From Microvirga brassicacearum (GTDB taxonomy: Bacteria; Pseudomonadota; Alphaproteobacteria; Rhizobiales; Beijerinckiaceae): 64,000 nt of DNA. Position numbers and translations under genes: made by a program. Positions 25,944 to 34,335 of the stretch are shown here, in pieces; within the stretch, counting starts at the first letter, position 1, and each line of letters begins with the position of its first letter. A model generated the notes under the pieces. The model had not been told where the DNA came from, did not search any database, and saw only the letters and a list, made by a program, of their open reading frames with translations. The stretch lies in assembly GCF_008757455.1 (NCBI RefSeq), contig NZ_VCMV01000013.1, positions 199,237-263,236 of the forward strand. Direction: 5' to 3'.

Positions 25944-25985
25944 TTGACAAGTTTGCCGACCCAATTGTAACCATTATGGAATTGG
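25944..25985 (+). promoter_or_regulatory. Promoter and second operator for the ABC importer
   Basis: A TTGACA -35 box (25944-25949) and a weak -10 box TGTAAC (25966-25971) are 16 bp apart and point towards the importer. The -10 overlaps an inverted repeat with the same core half-sites as the first operator: CCAATT (25961-25966), 13 nt, AATTGG (25980-25985). Binding here would repress the importer promoter. Confidence 0.55.
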
Positions 25986-26048
25986 TCGTGAATAACGCGG
26001 ACCTTCAGCGATAGGGCGGAGCAACCGCCGGAACCTCGGGAGATGGAA

Positions 26049-27044
26049 ATGTTCAAGATGTTCTCAGGTCTAAAGGCGAGCGCAGCCGCGCTCGCCGTGG
26101 GCGCGGCGCTGGTTGTGTCCGGAGCGGCGGAGGCCGCAAAGGTCCGCGTGGCGTTCGGCGATATCGCCAGCGTGGAGTCCCTTCATCTCCTCGCGGCATT
26201 CGAGCGAGCGAAGGAGCAGGGCGTCGATATCGAGGTCACGTATCTGAAATCGGAGGACATCGCCGCGCAGGCCGTTGTCGGCGGACAGGCGGATATCGGC
26301 GTCGGCGGCCCTTATGCGCTCGTGCAGAAGGTCAAGGCGCCCATTCGCATGTTCCTCCAACTCTCGACCTTGCGCTTCTACCCCGCGGTGAACGCGCAAT
26401 TCTACAAAACGTGGAAGGATCTGGACGGGCAGGAAATCGCGGTGCATTCGCGGGGCTCCGGCACCGAAGCCATCATGAAACTGATGGAAGACCGCCAAGG
26501 CATCAAGTTCTCGAAGATCAGCTACATTCCCGGTTCTGAAGTCCGAACGGGCGCGCTGCTGCAGGGCAACGTCAAGGCGACGATCGTGGATTCTGCCGGT
26601 CGCCGACTGCTTGAGACGCAGGCCCCCGGCAAGTTCGTCATCCTGCCGCTCGAAGGCGTGAGCGCAACCGACGAAGCGCTTTTTGCCAACACGGCGTTTC
26701 TTGAGAAGAACGCAGCCGACGTGGACAAGATCGTCGAGGCGATCATCACCACATGGCGCGAAGTCACGGCCAACCCGGCGGTCGTGACGGACCTGCGTGC
26801 CAAGTACAAATTGCTGCCTGATCTTCCTGCAGCGCAGGTGGCCGAGATCGTCCCCTATTTCCAAGAGCTCGCACAAGGCAAGGCGTTCCCGCTCAATGGC
26901 GGCGGCGCGGCGGCGGCGAAGGACGACTTCGCCTTCTATACGCTTTCGGGCCAGCTCACCGGCGATCCTGCAAGCCTCAAGGTCGAAGATTTCTGGGATA
27001 CGCGTTCGCTCGATCGGGCGCTCGCCAAGCTCGGCACCAAGTGA
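26049..27044 (+). CDS. ABC transporter substrate-binding protein (SsuA/TauA/NMT1-like)
   Basis: A periplasmic binding protein of about 331 residues. The signal peptide has a hydrophobic run ASAAALAVGAALVVSG and a probable cleavage after AAEAA. The mature protein follows the SsuA/TauA/NMT1 fold (VAFGDIASVESLHLLAAFER, then VGGQADIGVGGPYALVQ, and HSRGSGTEAIMKLM). The ligand is not evident; related proteins bind sulfonates, nitrate, pyrimidine precursors or aromatic acids. The ribosome-binding site GGGAG at 26038-26042 directly abuts an ATG at 26043 but is 6 nt from the ATG at 26049, so the second is preferred. It opens a five-gene operon controlled by the divergent GntR gene. Confidence 0.87.
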   Translation: MFKMFSGLKASAAALAVGAALVVSGAAEAAKVRVAFGDIASVESLHLLAAFERAKEQGVDIEVTYLKSEDIAAQAVVGGQADIGVGGPYALVQKVKAPIRMFLQLSTLRFYPAVNAQFYKTWKDLDGQEIAVHSRGSGTEAIMKLMEDRQGIKFSKISYIPGSEVRTGALLQGNVKATIVDSAGRRLLETQAPGKFVILPLEGVSATDEALFANTAFLEKNAADVDKIVEAIITTWREVTANPAVVTDLRAKYKLLPDLPAAQVAEIVPYFQELAQGKAFPLNGGGAAAAKDDFAFYTLSGQLTGDPASLKVEDFWDTRSLDRALAKLGTK

Positions 27045-27054
27045 GGCAGCCGAC

Positions 27055-27876
27055 ATGATGGCTCCCACTCAAGTGGACGGTCCCGTGAGGGCCGTTCACC
27101 CGCCAGTCGAGGGCGGCTTCAGCCTGCGGCAATATCCGGCTTTCTGGCGAATGGCATCATTGGCGCTTTTCTTTCTCGCGTGGGAAATCGCCGGGCGCGT
27201 GCCGATCAGCTATGCGTTCCCGACCTTCTCCGCGACATTTGCGGCGTTCCTTTCCATGCTGTTCGACGGAAGTCTGTTTGCGGCCTACGGAGAAACTCTT
27301 CAGCCGCTGATCATCGGCATTGCAATTTCGGGCGTGATCGGAATCGTGCTCGGCATCGTGATGGGGCTGTCGCGTTCCGCCGAGTGGCTTGTGGCGCCGC
27401 TCTTCATCGTGCTGCAGGCAGCCCCGATGGCGGCTCTCATCCCGCTCATCACGTTCGTCTATGGGATCGGCCTGGTGGCAAAGACGCTGGCGGTCATCAT
27501 GCTTGCTCTGCCGGTGATCGTGCTGAACGGCTACAAGGCCGTGCGGAACGCCAACCCGTCACTTGTCGCGATGTGCCGCTCCTTTCAGGGAACGAAACTC
27601 CAGCAGATCGCCAAGATCATCATCCCCGATGCCAGCCCGGTGATCTTTGCAGGTTTGCGCCTTGGGCTTGCAGCCGGGTTCATCGGCGTCATCCTCGCCG
27701 AGCTTCTCATCACGCCGACCGGCATCGGCGATCTCATCACCTATCATCGTTCGGTCGCCAATTACGCGGAGATGTATGCTGCCGTGGTGTCGATCATTCT
27801 TGTCTCCACCCTGACGCTCGCGGCACTCGAGGCTTTCGAGATGCGTGTCCTGCGTCCAGAGAAAAGGAGGGGCTGA
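27055..27876 (+). CDS. ABC transporter permease (SsuC/TauC type)
   Basis: A 273-residue inner-membrane permease with about six helices. The coupling loop is in SLVAMCRSFQGTKLQQIAKIIIPDASPVIFAGLRLGLA, split by the EAA-like core around residue 190. The start at MMAPTQ (27055), 10 nt after the binding-protein gene, is chosen over the longer open frame that overlaps it. It is one of two permeases in the operon, so the channel is probably a heterodimer with the product of the gene at 28683, an arrangement less common in this family than a homodimer. Confidence 0.88.
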   Translation: MMAPTQVDGPVRAVHPPVEGGFSLRQYPAFWRMASLALFFLAWEIAGRVPISYAFPTFSATFAAFLSMLFDGSLFAAYGETLQPLIIGIAISGVIGIVLGIVMGLSRSAEWLVAPLFIVLQAAPMAALIPLITFVYGIGLVAKTLAVIMLALPVIVLNGYKAVRNANPSLVAMCRSFQGTKLQQIAKIIIPDASPVIFAGLRLGLAAGFIGVILAELLITPTGIGDLITYHRSVANYAEMYAAVVSIILVSTLTLAALEAFEMRVLRPEKRRG

Positions 27877-27877
27877 C

Positions 27878-28672
27878 GTGACTATTCCCGCCGCCGTTCA
27901 AACCTTGCACCCCACGTCCGAGACGGTCGTCGAGGTCCGGGGCATCTGCAAGAAATACAGCGAAGTCGAGGCCCTGCGTCTCATCGACCTCGATTTTCCG
28001 CGCGGCAAGCTGACGACGCTGCTCGGACCATCCGGCTGCGGCAAGACCACGCTGCTCAAGATCATCGCCGGGCTCATCCAGGCGACATCCGGAGAGGTGC
28101 GGGTGAATGGCAGGACCGTCACCGGGCCCGGGCCGGAGCGCGCATTCGTGTTCCAAGATTTCGCGCTGATGCCATGGGCGACGGTGATGCGCAACGTTGC
28201 CTTCGGGTTGGAACTCCAGGGCATGGCTAAGGCCGAGCGCCAGTCCATCGCACGCAATTACATCGCGGAGGTCGGGCTCACCGGCTTTGAGGACAAGTAT
28301 CCGCACGAACTCTCCGGCGGCATGCGCCAGCGCGTCGGCCTCGCGCGGGCTTTTGCCGTCAACGCGGAGGTGCTGCTCCTCGACGAGCCATTCTCCGCGG
28401 TGGATGAGCAGAACCGCCGCAAATTTCAGGAAGACTTGCTGCGGCTGGTGGACAAGGAGCGGAAGACGTTCATCTTCGTGACGCACAGCATCGAAGAAGC
28501 CGTCTACGTGTCCGATCGCATCGTGCTTCTCTCGCGCCGCCCCGGCCGCGTCTCGCAGATCATCGAACCGAAGATCGATCGCACGGCATCTCCCGACGCC
28601 ATCCGCCGCGACCAGGGCTATCTCGACACGGTCGAGGAGATCTGGCAGGGCCTCAAGCATTACGTGGATTGA
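27878..28672 (+). CDS. ABC transporter ATP-binding protein (SsuB/TauB type)
   Basis: A 264-residue ATPase. Walker A is TLLGPSGCGKTTLLKIIAGL, Q-loop FVFQDFALMPWATVMRN, signature LSGGMRQRVGLARAFAVN, Walker [19 protein letters not shown], and H-switch FVTHSIEEAVYVSDRIVLL. It starts with GTG at 27878, 1 nt after the permease stop, with AAGGAGG (27864-27870) at the right distance. It powers the importer of this operon. Confidence 0.9.
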   Translation: MTIPAAVQTLHPTSETVVEVRGICKKYSEVEALRLIDLDFPRGKLTTLLGPSGCGKTTLLKIIAGLIQATSGEVRVNGRTVTGPGPERAFVFQDFALMPWATVMRNVAFGLELQGMAKAERQSIARNYIAEVGLTGFEDKYPHELSGGMRQRVGLARAFAVNAEVLLLDEPFSAVDEQNRRKFQEDLLRLVDKERKTFIFVTHSIEEAVYVSDRIVLLSRRPGRVSQIIEPKIDRTASPDAIRRDQGYLDTVEEIWQGLKHYVD

Positions 28673-28682
28673 GGAGGCGACC

Positions 28683-29435
28683 ATGATGATTTTCGGATAT
28701 CGGGTGCCGATGATGGCCTCGCTCATGGTCTGGTGCGTGATCTGGGAACTGGTCGGCCAGGCCGGCTTGATATTTCTCATCCCGCCGCTCTCGAGCGTGC
28801 TGGTCGCGGCCGCCGCCCTGGTACAGACCGGGACGTGGCAAGCCGCTGCTCTCATCACGCTGCACAGCTTCGTCGTCGGCATGGTGCTCGCCATCGTCGT
28901 CGGCGTCACACTGGGCGTGCTGATGGGGCGGTTCAAGGCCGTGGACGACCTGTTCGGCATCTGGGTCAACATCTTCGTCAGCGCGCCGTTATCTGCGCTC
29001 GTGCCGGTGCTGATGATCCTCTTCGGGATCGGCGAAACCACCGTGATCGTCACGGTGTTCCTCTTCGCCGTCTGGATCATTGTGCTCGACACGCGGGCCG
29101 GCATCCAGCACGTGCCCAATTCACTGATCGAAATGGGGCGCAGCTACGGCGCCACCACCTTCGCTCTTTACAGCAAGATCGTTCTCCTTGCGGCGCTCCC
29201 GGAAATCCTCGCGGGGATTAGGCTGGGGTTGGTCCGTGGCGTAAAGGGCGTGGTGATCGGCCAGCTTCTGGTTTCGATCATCGGATATGGCGAACTGTTC
29301 GAGCTTTATTCGCGCAGCTTCGACATGGAGAACTTCTGGGCGTTGACCATCATCCTCTTCGCTGCGGCGATGCTGATGTCGGCGGCCATCGAACACGTTG
29401 AGAAAAAAGTCGATTATTACGCAGGAGTAAGATGA
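28683..29435 (+). CDS. ABC transporter permease (second subunit)
   Basis: A 250-residue permease, six helices predicted by eye, of the SsuC/TauC type. The coupling loop lies in NSLIEMGRSYGATTFALYSKIVL and is followed by AALPEILAGIRLGLVRGVKG. It is only loosely similar to the first permease, so it is a distinct subunit and not a recent copy. GAGGAGG-like sequence before the ATG supports the start. The stop overlaps the FAH-family gene (ATGA). Confidence 0.88.
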   Translation: MMIFGYRVPMMASLMVWCVIWELVGQAGLIFLIPPLSSVLVAAAALVQTGTWQAAALITLHSFVVGMVLAIVVGVTLGVLMGRFKAVDDLFGIWVNIFVSAPLSALVPVLMILFGIGETTVIVTVFLFAVWIIVLDTRAGIQHVPNSLIEMGRSYGATTFALYSKIVLLAALPEILAGIRLGLVRGVKGVVIGQLLVSIIGYGELFELYSRSFDMENFWALTIILFAAAMLMSAAIEHVEKKVDYYAGVR

Positions 29436-30139
29436 TGAATGCGCCTATCTCTACGGCTGGCTATGTTGTTGAGCCGTTGCCGATCCCGAGTTTGCCGGTG
29501 AAGGGCAGCGACAAGCTGTTCCCGGTTCACCGCATCTATTGCGTCGGGCGCAACTATGCCGAACATGCGATCGAGATGGGACACGACCCATCCAAGGAGC
29601 CGCCGTTCTTTTTTCAGAAGAACCCGGACAACGTCGTCACGGACGGCCAATTCCCTTATCCGACCATGACGTCGGATGTGCATTTCGAGATCGAGATGGT
29701 GGTGGCGCTGGCCAAGGGCGGCGTCGACATCCCGGTCGACAAGGCGCTCGACCATGTCTTCGGCTATGGCGTGGGGCTCGATATGACCCGCCGCGATCTC
29801 CAGGGCGAAGCCAAAAAACTCGGTCGCCCTTGGGAAGTCGGCAAGGCCTTCGAGGCCTCCGCGCCCTGCACGCCGCTGGTGCCTGCGAGCGAAATCGGCC
29901 ACCCGGCCTCGGGTGCGGTATCGCTGAAGGTCAATGGCGATCTCCGCCAGGAGGGCGACCTCAACCAGATGATCTGGAAGGTGCCTGAGATGATCTCCTA
30001 TCTGTCCAGGCTTTTCACCCTGCAGCCCGGCGACATCATCATGTCGGGCACGCCGGCAGGCGTCGGCGCCATCGTCAAGGGCGACGTGCTCGAAGGTTTT
30101 GTCGAGGGCGTGGGCAGGCTTGAGGTTCGGGTCGTCTAG
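29432..30139 (+). CDS. Fumarylacetoacetate hydrolase family protein
   Basis: A 235-residue enzyme of the FAH family. It shows IYCVGRNYAEHAIEMG, PFFFQKNPDNVV, the metal-binding acidic set in VHFEIEMVVAL, a GYGVGLDMTRRDLQ stretch, and the C-terminal LQPGDIIMSGTPAGVG. Such proteins hydrolyse C-C bonds in fumarylpyruvate or related beta-diketo acids, or decarboxylate oxaloacetate. Length and the RNYAEHA motif point to the fumarylpyruvate-hydrolase branch. Coupled to the ABC importer by ATGA overlap, it suggests uptake and breakdown of an aromatic or diketo acid. The substrate is not known. Confidence 0.9.
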   Translation: MMNAPISTAGYVVEPLPIPSLPVKGSDKLFPVHRIYCVGRNYAEHAIEMGHDPSKEPPFFFQKNPDNVVTDGQFPYPTMTSDVHFEIEMVVALAKGGVDIPVDKALDHVFGYGVGLDMTRRDLQGEAKKLGRPWEVGKAFEASAPCTPLVPASEIGHPASGAVSLKVNGDLRQEGDLNQMIWKVPEMISYLSRLFTLQPGDIIMSGTPAGVGAIVKGDVLEGFVEGVGRLEVRVV

Positions 30140-30177
30140 ACGATCCGCTCGGCATCCAGTTCATTCACCACGAATGG

Positions 30178-30213
30178 CCTGCGGCGGCCTCCGGCTCGCC
30201 GCAGGTTTTTTTT
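30178..30213 (+). terminator. Rho-independent terminator of the ABC-FAH operon
   Basis: A perfect 9-bp GC-rich stem, CCTGCGGCG (30178-30186) and CGCCGCAGG (30197-30205), followed by eight T residues (30206-30213). A textbook terminator, 38 bp after the FAH-family stop. Confidence 0.92.
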
Positions 30214-30313
30214 GTGCCCTCGCGTGTGTCTATTCGCTCGAGATGCTCATGCTGCGCGGCGGCGGCACCAGGGAGCGCGCCATCATGGGGCCGACCCGCG
30301 GAACGGTCACCGG

Positions 30314-30538
30314 GTGCAATTGCTGAACCCCGGCAGCACATCCCACACCGCGCGCCTGCTCGGCAACGGCCGCTGGTTCCTGGGCGACAGCGCCGAATGG
30401 CCGGGCGTTATTCCGGCCGATGCGGAGATCGCCAATTTGAATGAGCTGGCGGCGATGTATCCTGCTGTTCCCCCAGAAATGCGCGAGATCGCTGCCTCGG
30501 TGCGGGATATGGCGATGGGGCAGGCCAGCCCGCGATAG
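30314..30538 (+). CDS. Possible small protein or gene remnant
   Basis: A 74-codon stretch from a GTG at 30314. It reads like real protein, with GNGRWFLGDSAEWPGVIPAD and ELAAMYPAVPPEMREIAASV, and is acidic with a balanced composition, unlike the arginine-rich shadow frames nearby. There is no clear ribosome-binding site and the frame continues upstream without sense, into the terminator. It may be a small gene or the surviving end of a broken one. No family recognised. Confidence 0.35.
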   Translation: MQLLNPGSTSHTARLLGNGRWFLGDSAEWPGVIPADAEIANLNELAAMYPAVPPEMREIAASVRDMAMGQASPR

Positions 30539-30950
30539 CCGCGACGGCATTCAACTTTTGACGCTGTGACAGCGTAACCGACTCATTGAGACGAATCGCC
30601 AGTCGGCTCGGCTCAGAGCGGCACCAAGGTGCCGGAAGGCTTGCTGCGGGACGAGTGCGGCAGCGCACGCTGTAAGGTCATGTCGGCTCCAAGATGCCTT
30701 CCAAAGCAGCATTGCCCATCTTGATTGCGTCTCTCCTACATGAATGGAGAGTTGTGGGCTGATTTCCGCAAATGTACATCGCTTGACCCAACGTGCACTT
30801 GCGGATTCGCTTGGATGTTCGGGCGCCGACGCAGGGAACTGTCGTGCCGTTTTCGCGACGGCGCACTCAGCGCCTTTACCAATGAATTCCGCCTACTGAC
30901 AAACCCTTGGCGCGCTTGGATGCCGCCGCCTTACTCCCGGGAGACAACCG
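30539..30950. other. Intergenic region upstream of the RTX cluster
   Basis: About 410 bp in which I see no convincing gene. The frames present are short and unbiased. The region is less GC-rich than its surroundings around 30700-30800 and probably carries the promoter for the first RTX gene. A GGGAGA ribosome-binding site lies at 30939-30944. Confidence 0.4.
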
Positions 30951-33704
30951 ATGACGAATAAGATCTGGGGCACCGAAGACGTCGTAAAAACCATCCCAAA
31001 CATCACGGTGGCGAGACCGTCCCTCACGACTCTCCCGGATGGCCGCTATGTGGTGACGTGGGCAGAGGGCAACGGAAACCTTGGCTTCCAGCTTTACACC
31101 AGTCACGGCGCCAAGATCGGCGGATCACAGTACGTCACAAACGCGCTCCACGCGAACTCAGCGACTGAGATTCAAGCGTTTGGCTCGGAGGGTAACTTCT
31201 CCGTCACCTGGAGCCAGGAGAGTGGTCAAAGTCCGAATGTCGTCAAGACCACCTACACGCGAGCCTACAACTTTACCGGCGAGCCTCTGGGCGATGCCAA
31301 GATTGTGGTTGGAAGCACCACTGCAAAGCACGGGGCAGCCACGAGCCAGGACGCCAACGGATGGGCCGTCGCCCACGTGGATGGCACAACGATCTCTCTC
31401 TCTCACTACACCGAAGCCGGTGTGACGAGCACCGTTCCCGTGGCGACGGGCGCGGCGACGCCCGGTCTCGACATGGCTTATCTCGGACAATCGAGCGGGT
31501 TGTCCAAGCACGTCATCGCGTATACGGGCGCGGGCGGCACCGTCAAGTATAGCATTGTCACCGGCACGACAGTCGCAACCTTCCCTGCTTCGGGAACTAT
31601 GATCGGTACTATTGCGGACGTCGTTGCTTTGAAGAATGTTGACGGGACACCAAACGGCAAGTTCGTCATCGTTACCGACGACGGCAGCAATGCTCATGCG
31701 CTGAGAGCATACGAATTCGATTCGTCCGGTGCACAAATAAGAACATTCTCGATTTCCACTGACGTAAGGCCGAGCACTGGCGATTTCGTAAGCGTGTCCG
31801 CGCTCCGTGACGGCGGGTTCGCGGTGACTTACACCGCCCAGACCGTAGACGGTCCTAGCAGGAATGACGCCGGAGACATCTACTTCAAAGCTTATCATCC
31901 GGGTGACATTGAAGCCAATGTCACTGCGGTCAGGATCAATGCCCGCGCTGGTGATGTGGACGGTATCGGCGCGCAGCATACCTCATCCATCGTTGAAATG
32001 GCGGACGGCCGTTCGGCGGTTTCCTGGTATGATGGGACGGGGAGCGCGGGCAACGGCAGCAATATCTCGACCACGATCGTCGATGCGCGCACGAGCGCAG
32101 TGACTGTCAACGGAACGGGCCACGCCGATGAGTTTTATGGCTCCGAATACTCCGGCGACGTGCTCAACGGCTTTGCCGGCGGCGATGTTCTTTATGGGGG
32201 CCTTGGAGGCGACTCGCTCGATGGCGGCGCGGACAACGACACGCTCTTCGGCGAAGCAGGTTCGGATACACTCCTCGGTGGAACCGGAAATGATGCCATG
32301 TACGGCGGTGCCGACAACGACACCCTGAATGCGGGCGCAGACGATGACAGTCTCTACGGCCAAGACGGCGCAGACACTCTCAATGGCGATGCAGGCAACG
32401 ACACGCTCCTCGGCGGAGCCGGCGCGGACGTTTTGAACGGGGGGGGCGATACCGATCTAGCCTCGTACCAGGACGCGGGCGCCGGCGTGACGATAAACCT
32501 GCTCGATGGAACCCTCAACACTGGCGATGCACAAGGTGACACCTATCTCAGCATCGAAGGGTTCCTCGGGTCGAACTATGGTGATCTGTTCATCGGCGAC
32601 AACAACGCCAACATTTTCAATGGAGGCGGCGGCAGCGATACCGTTTCGTACGCCGGCCACGCGCCGGGCGTAACCGTCGATCTCGCGGCGGGAACGGGAC
32701 CTGACGGCGACGTGCTGCAAAACTTCGAGAATGTCATTGGAACCGACGGCAACGATACGCTTACCGGAAACAGTGCCATCAACGTCCTCTCCGGCGGTGC
32801 CGGCAACGACATCTATTTCGTCCAGGACACCGGCGACTACGTCGCCGAGGCGGCGAGCGGCGGGATCGACACTGTCAATACCAGTGCCACCTACACTCTG
32901 TCAGCCTTTGTTGAAAACCTCGTCGGAACCGGATCAGGCGCCATCTCGCTGACCGGCAACGACCTTGCCAACTCGATCACCGGCAACGATGCCGACAACG
33001 TCATCAATGGCGGCGGCGGCGCCGACATCATGGCGGGCGGCGGCGGCAACGACATCTACTACGTCGACAATGCCGGCGACGTGATCGTCGACTCGTCGGG
33101 TATTGATACCGTCGTGCTGGCGGCAAGCATTTCATTGGCCAACTTCACCAATGTGGAGAACGTCATTTTGTCTTCGACGGGCGCGTTCAGCCTCGACGGA
33201 AGCGAGCTTGCAAACACGCTCACCGGAAACAACGCCGCGAACGTGCTCAATGGCTTCGGCGGCAACGATATCATCATGGGCCTCGGCGGCAACGACCGGC
33301 TCAACGGCGGAACCGGCAACGACACCATCTATGGCAGCACCGGCAAGGATACGCTATATGGCGGCTCGGGCAAGGATGTGTTCGTGTTCGATTCACGGTC
33401 CAACAAAAGGACGAACCTCGACAAGATCGCCGATTACGTCGTGAGGGATGACAGCATCTGGCTCGATAACGCTGCGTTCTCGAGCAAGATCGGCAAGGGC
33501 GCGCCCACCGCGCCACGTAAGCTCAACAAGGCCTTCTTCACCGTCGGCGAGGCGGCAAAGGACAAAAACGACTACATCATCTACAGCAAGTCGAAGGGCG
33601 TGCTCTACTACGACAGCGATGGTTCGGGCGGCAAGGCGAAGGTCGAGATCGCCACCATGAAGAAGAACCTCAAGATGACGGCAGCTGAGTTCTTCGTCAT
33701 CTGA
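30951..33704 (+). CDS. RTX calcium-binding protein 1, type I-secreted
   Basis: A 917-residue protein without a signal peptide. Residues 1-385 form repeated beta-type units with a GRYVVTWAEGNGNLGFQLY pattern, like beta-propeller or bulb domains seen in alphaproteobacterial RTX proteins. Residues about 388-500 and 590-810 hold blocks of the glycine-rich calcium repeat (GGxGxDxxx, for example GGTGNDAMYGGADNDTL). The C-terminal 110 residues (KDVFVFDSRS... ending EFFVI) match the type I secretion tail: an FVFD start, an I-x-D-Y/F segment, a YYDSDG turn, and a hydrophobic end. It is probably exported and folds on calcium outside the cell. The function is unknown. It is the first of three such genes. 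Confidence 0.9.
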   Translation: MTNKIWGTEDVVKTIPNITVARPSLTTLPDGRYVVTWAEGNGNLGFQLYTSHGAKIGGSQYVTNALHANSATEIQAFGSEGNFSVTWSQESGQSPNVVKTTYTRAYNFTGEPLGDAKIVVGSTTAKHGAATSQDANGWAVAHVDGTTISLSHYTEAGVTSTVPVATGAATPGLDMAYLGQSSGLSKHVIAYTGAGGTVKYSIVTGTTVATFPASGTMIGTIADVVALKNVDGTPNGKFVIVTDDGSNAHALRAYEFDSSGAQIRTFSISTDVRPSTGDFVSVSALRDGGFAVTYTAQTVDGPSRNDAGDIYFKAYHPGDIEANVTAVRINARAGDVDGIGAQHTSSIVEMADGRSAVSWYDGTGSAGNGSNISTTIVDARTSAVTVNGTGHADEFYGSEYSGDVLNGFAGGDVLYGGLGGDSLDGGADNDTLFGEAGSDTLLGGTGNDAMYGGADNDTLNAGADDDSLYGQDGADTLNGDAGNDTLLGGAGADVLNGGGDTDLASYQDAGAGVTINLLDGTLNTGDAQGDTYLSIEGFLGSNYGDLFIGDNNANIFNGGGGSDTVSYAGHAPGVTVDLAAGTGPDGDVLQNFENVIGTDGNDTLTGNSAINVLSGGAGNDIYFVQDTGDYVAEAASGGIDTVNTSATYTLSAFVENLVGTGSGAISLTGNDLANSITGNDADNVINGGGGADIMAGGGGNDIYYVDNAGDVIVDSSGIDTVVLAASISLANFTNVENVILSSTGAFSLDGSELANTLTGNNAANVLNGFGGNDIIMGLGGNDRLNGGTGNDTIYGSTGKDTLYGGSGKDVFVFDSRSNKRTNLDKIADYVVRDDSIWLDNAAFSSKIGKGAPTAPRKLNKAFFTVGEAAKDKNDYIIYSKSKGVLYYDSDGSGGKAKVEIATMKKNLKMTAAEFFVI

Positions 33705-33743
33705 CGGCCGTAGAGCTCGTGCTAGAAAATCGACCTCATCGAG

Positions 33744-33776
33744 AAAGCGCGTCCGCGATTCCGGGCGCGCTTTTTT
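33744..33776 (+). terminator. Terminator after RTX gene 1
   Basis: An 8-bp stem AAAGCGCG (33744-33751) and CGCGCTTT (33766-33773) with a 14-nt loop, running into six T residues (33771-33776). It lies 40 bp after the RTX gene 1 stop and separates its transcript from RTX gene 2. Confidence 0.8.
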
Positions 33777-34335
33777 GGTTGGTTTCTCGAAAATGCGGTC
33801 TGGTTTCGCGAGCGTGAGAGCCAGATCGAGGTGCTGGCGAGTCTCTCCTGCGAACGAGGGCTCGCGAGCCATGCAGCCGGCGATCACGCGGCCAGAGGTG
33901 GCCGGCGGCCGCTCCGGGTTGAGGCTGGTCTCCGAGCGAAGGTGAAGACGAAGGATTTCAACCGCAGGCTGGGCATCTGCCACTTTCTCCGCCCTGGAAT
34001 CTTCGCTGTGCGCACTCGCGGTCCCGCCAGAGCTGCTTCGCGGAGCAGAGTACCGGGTCGCCAGAGGGCCGCGCGGCGCACACTCAGCCGGGTCACCACA
34101 AGGTTCCGCGGCTGTGTCCGAGCGCTGGCAGGCGACAATGTTCCTTCCGGCTCCGCATCGCGGCCGAGCACCGCTGCAGGTGCCGCAACGGGATTAACCA
34201 CATGCGCGCCCGCCGATAGGACGGTTGTCTTTGCGGCAGAAACCGTATTGCGTGCGGAACCAAGGAATGTTACAACATTTAATAGGAGCTTAAGAGTCTC
34301 CAGGCTCGGCTGTGCAATCTGTGGAGGAAGTCGCG
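33777..34335. other. Intergenic region before RTX gene 2
   Basis: About 560 bp with no gene I can support. A minus-strand open frame (33884-34348) has no ribosome-binding site, signal or motif, and a plus-strand frame runs into RTX gene 2. The 5' part is GC-rich and arginine-coding in all frames; the last 80 bp are AT-rich (around TTACAACATTTAATAGG) and likely hold the RTX gene 2 promoter. Confidence 0.4.

Noticed and set aside
30725..30961. 78-codon plus-strand open frame just before RTX gene 1
   Set aside because: Cys/Arg-rich, no ribosome-binding site, overlaps the RTX start.
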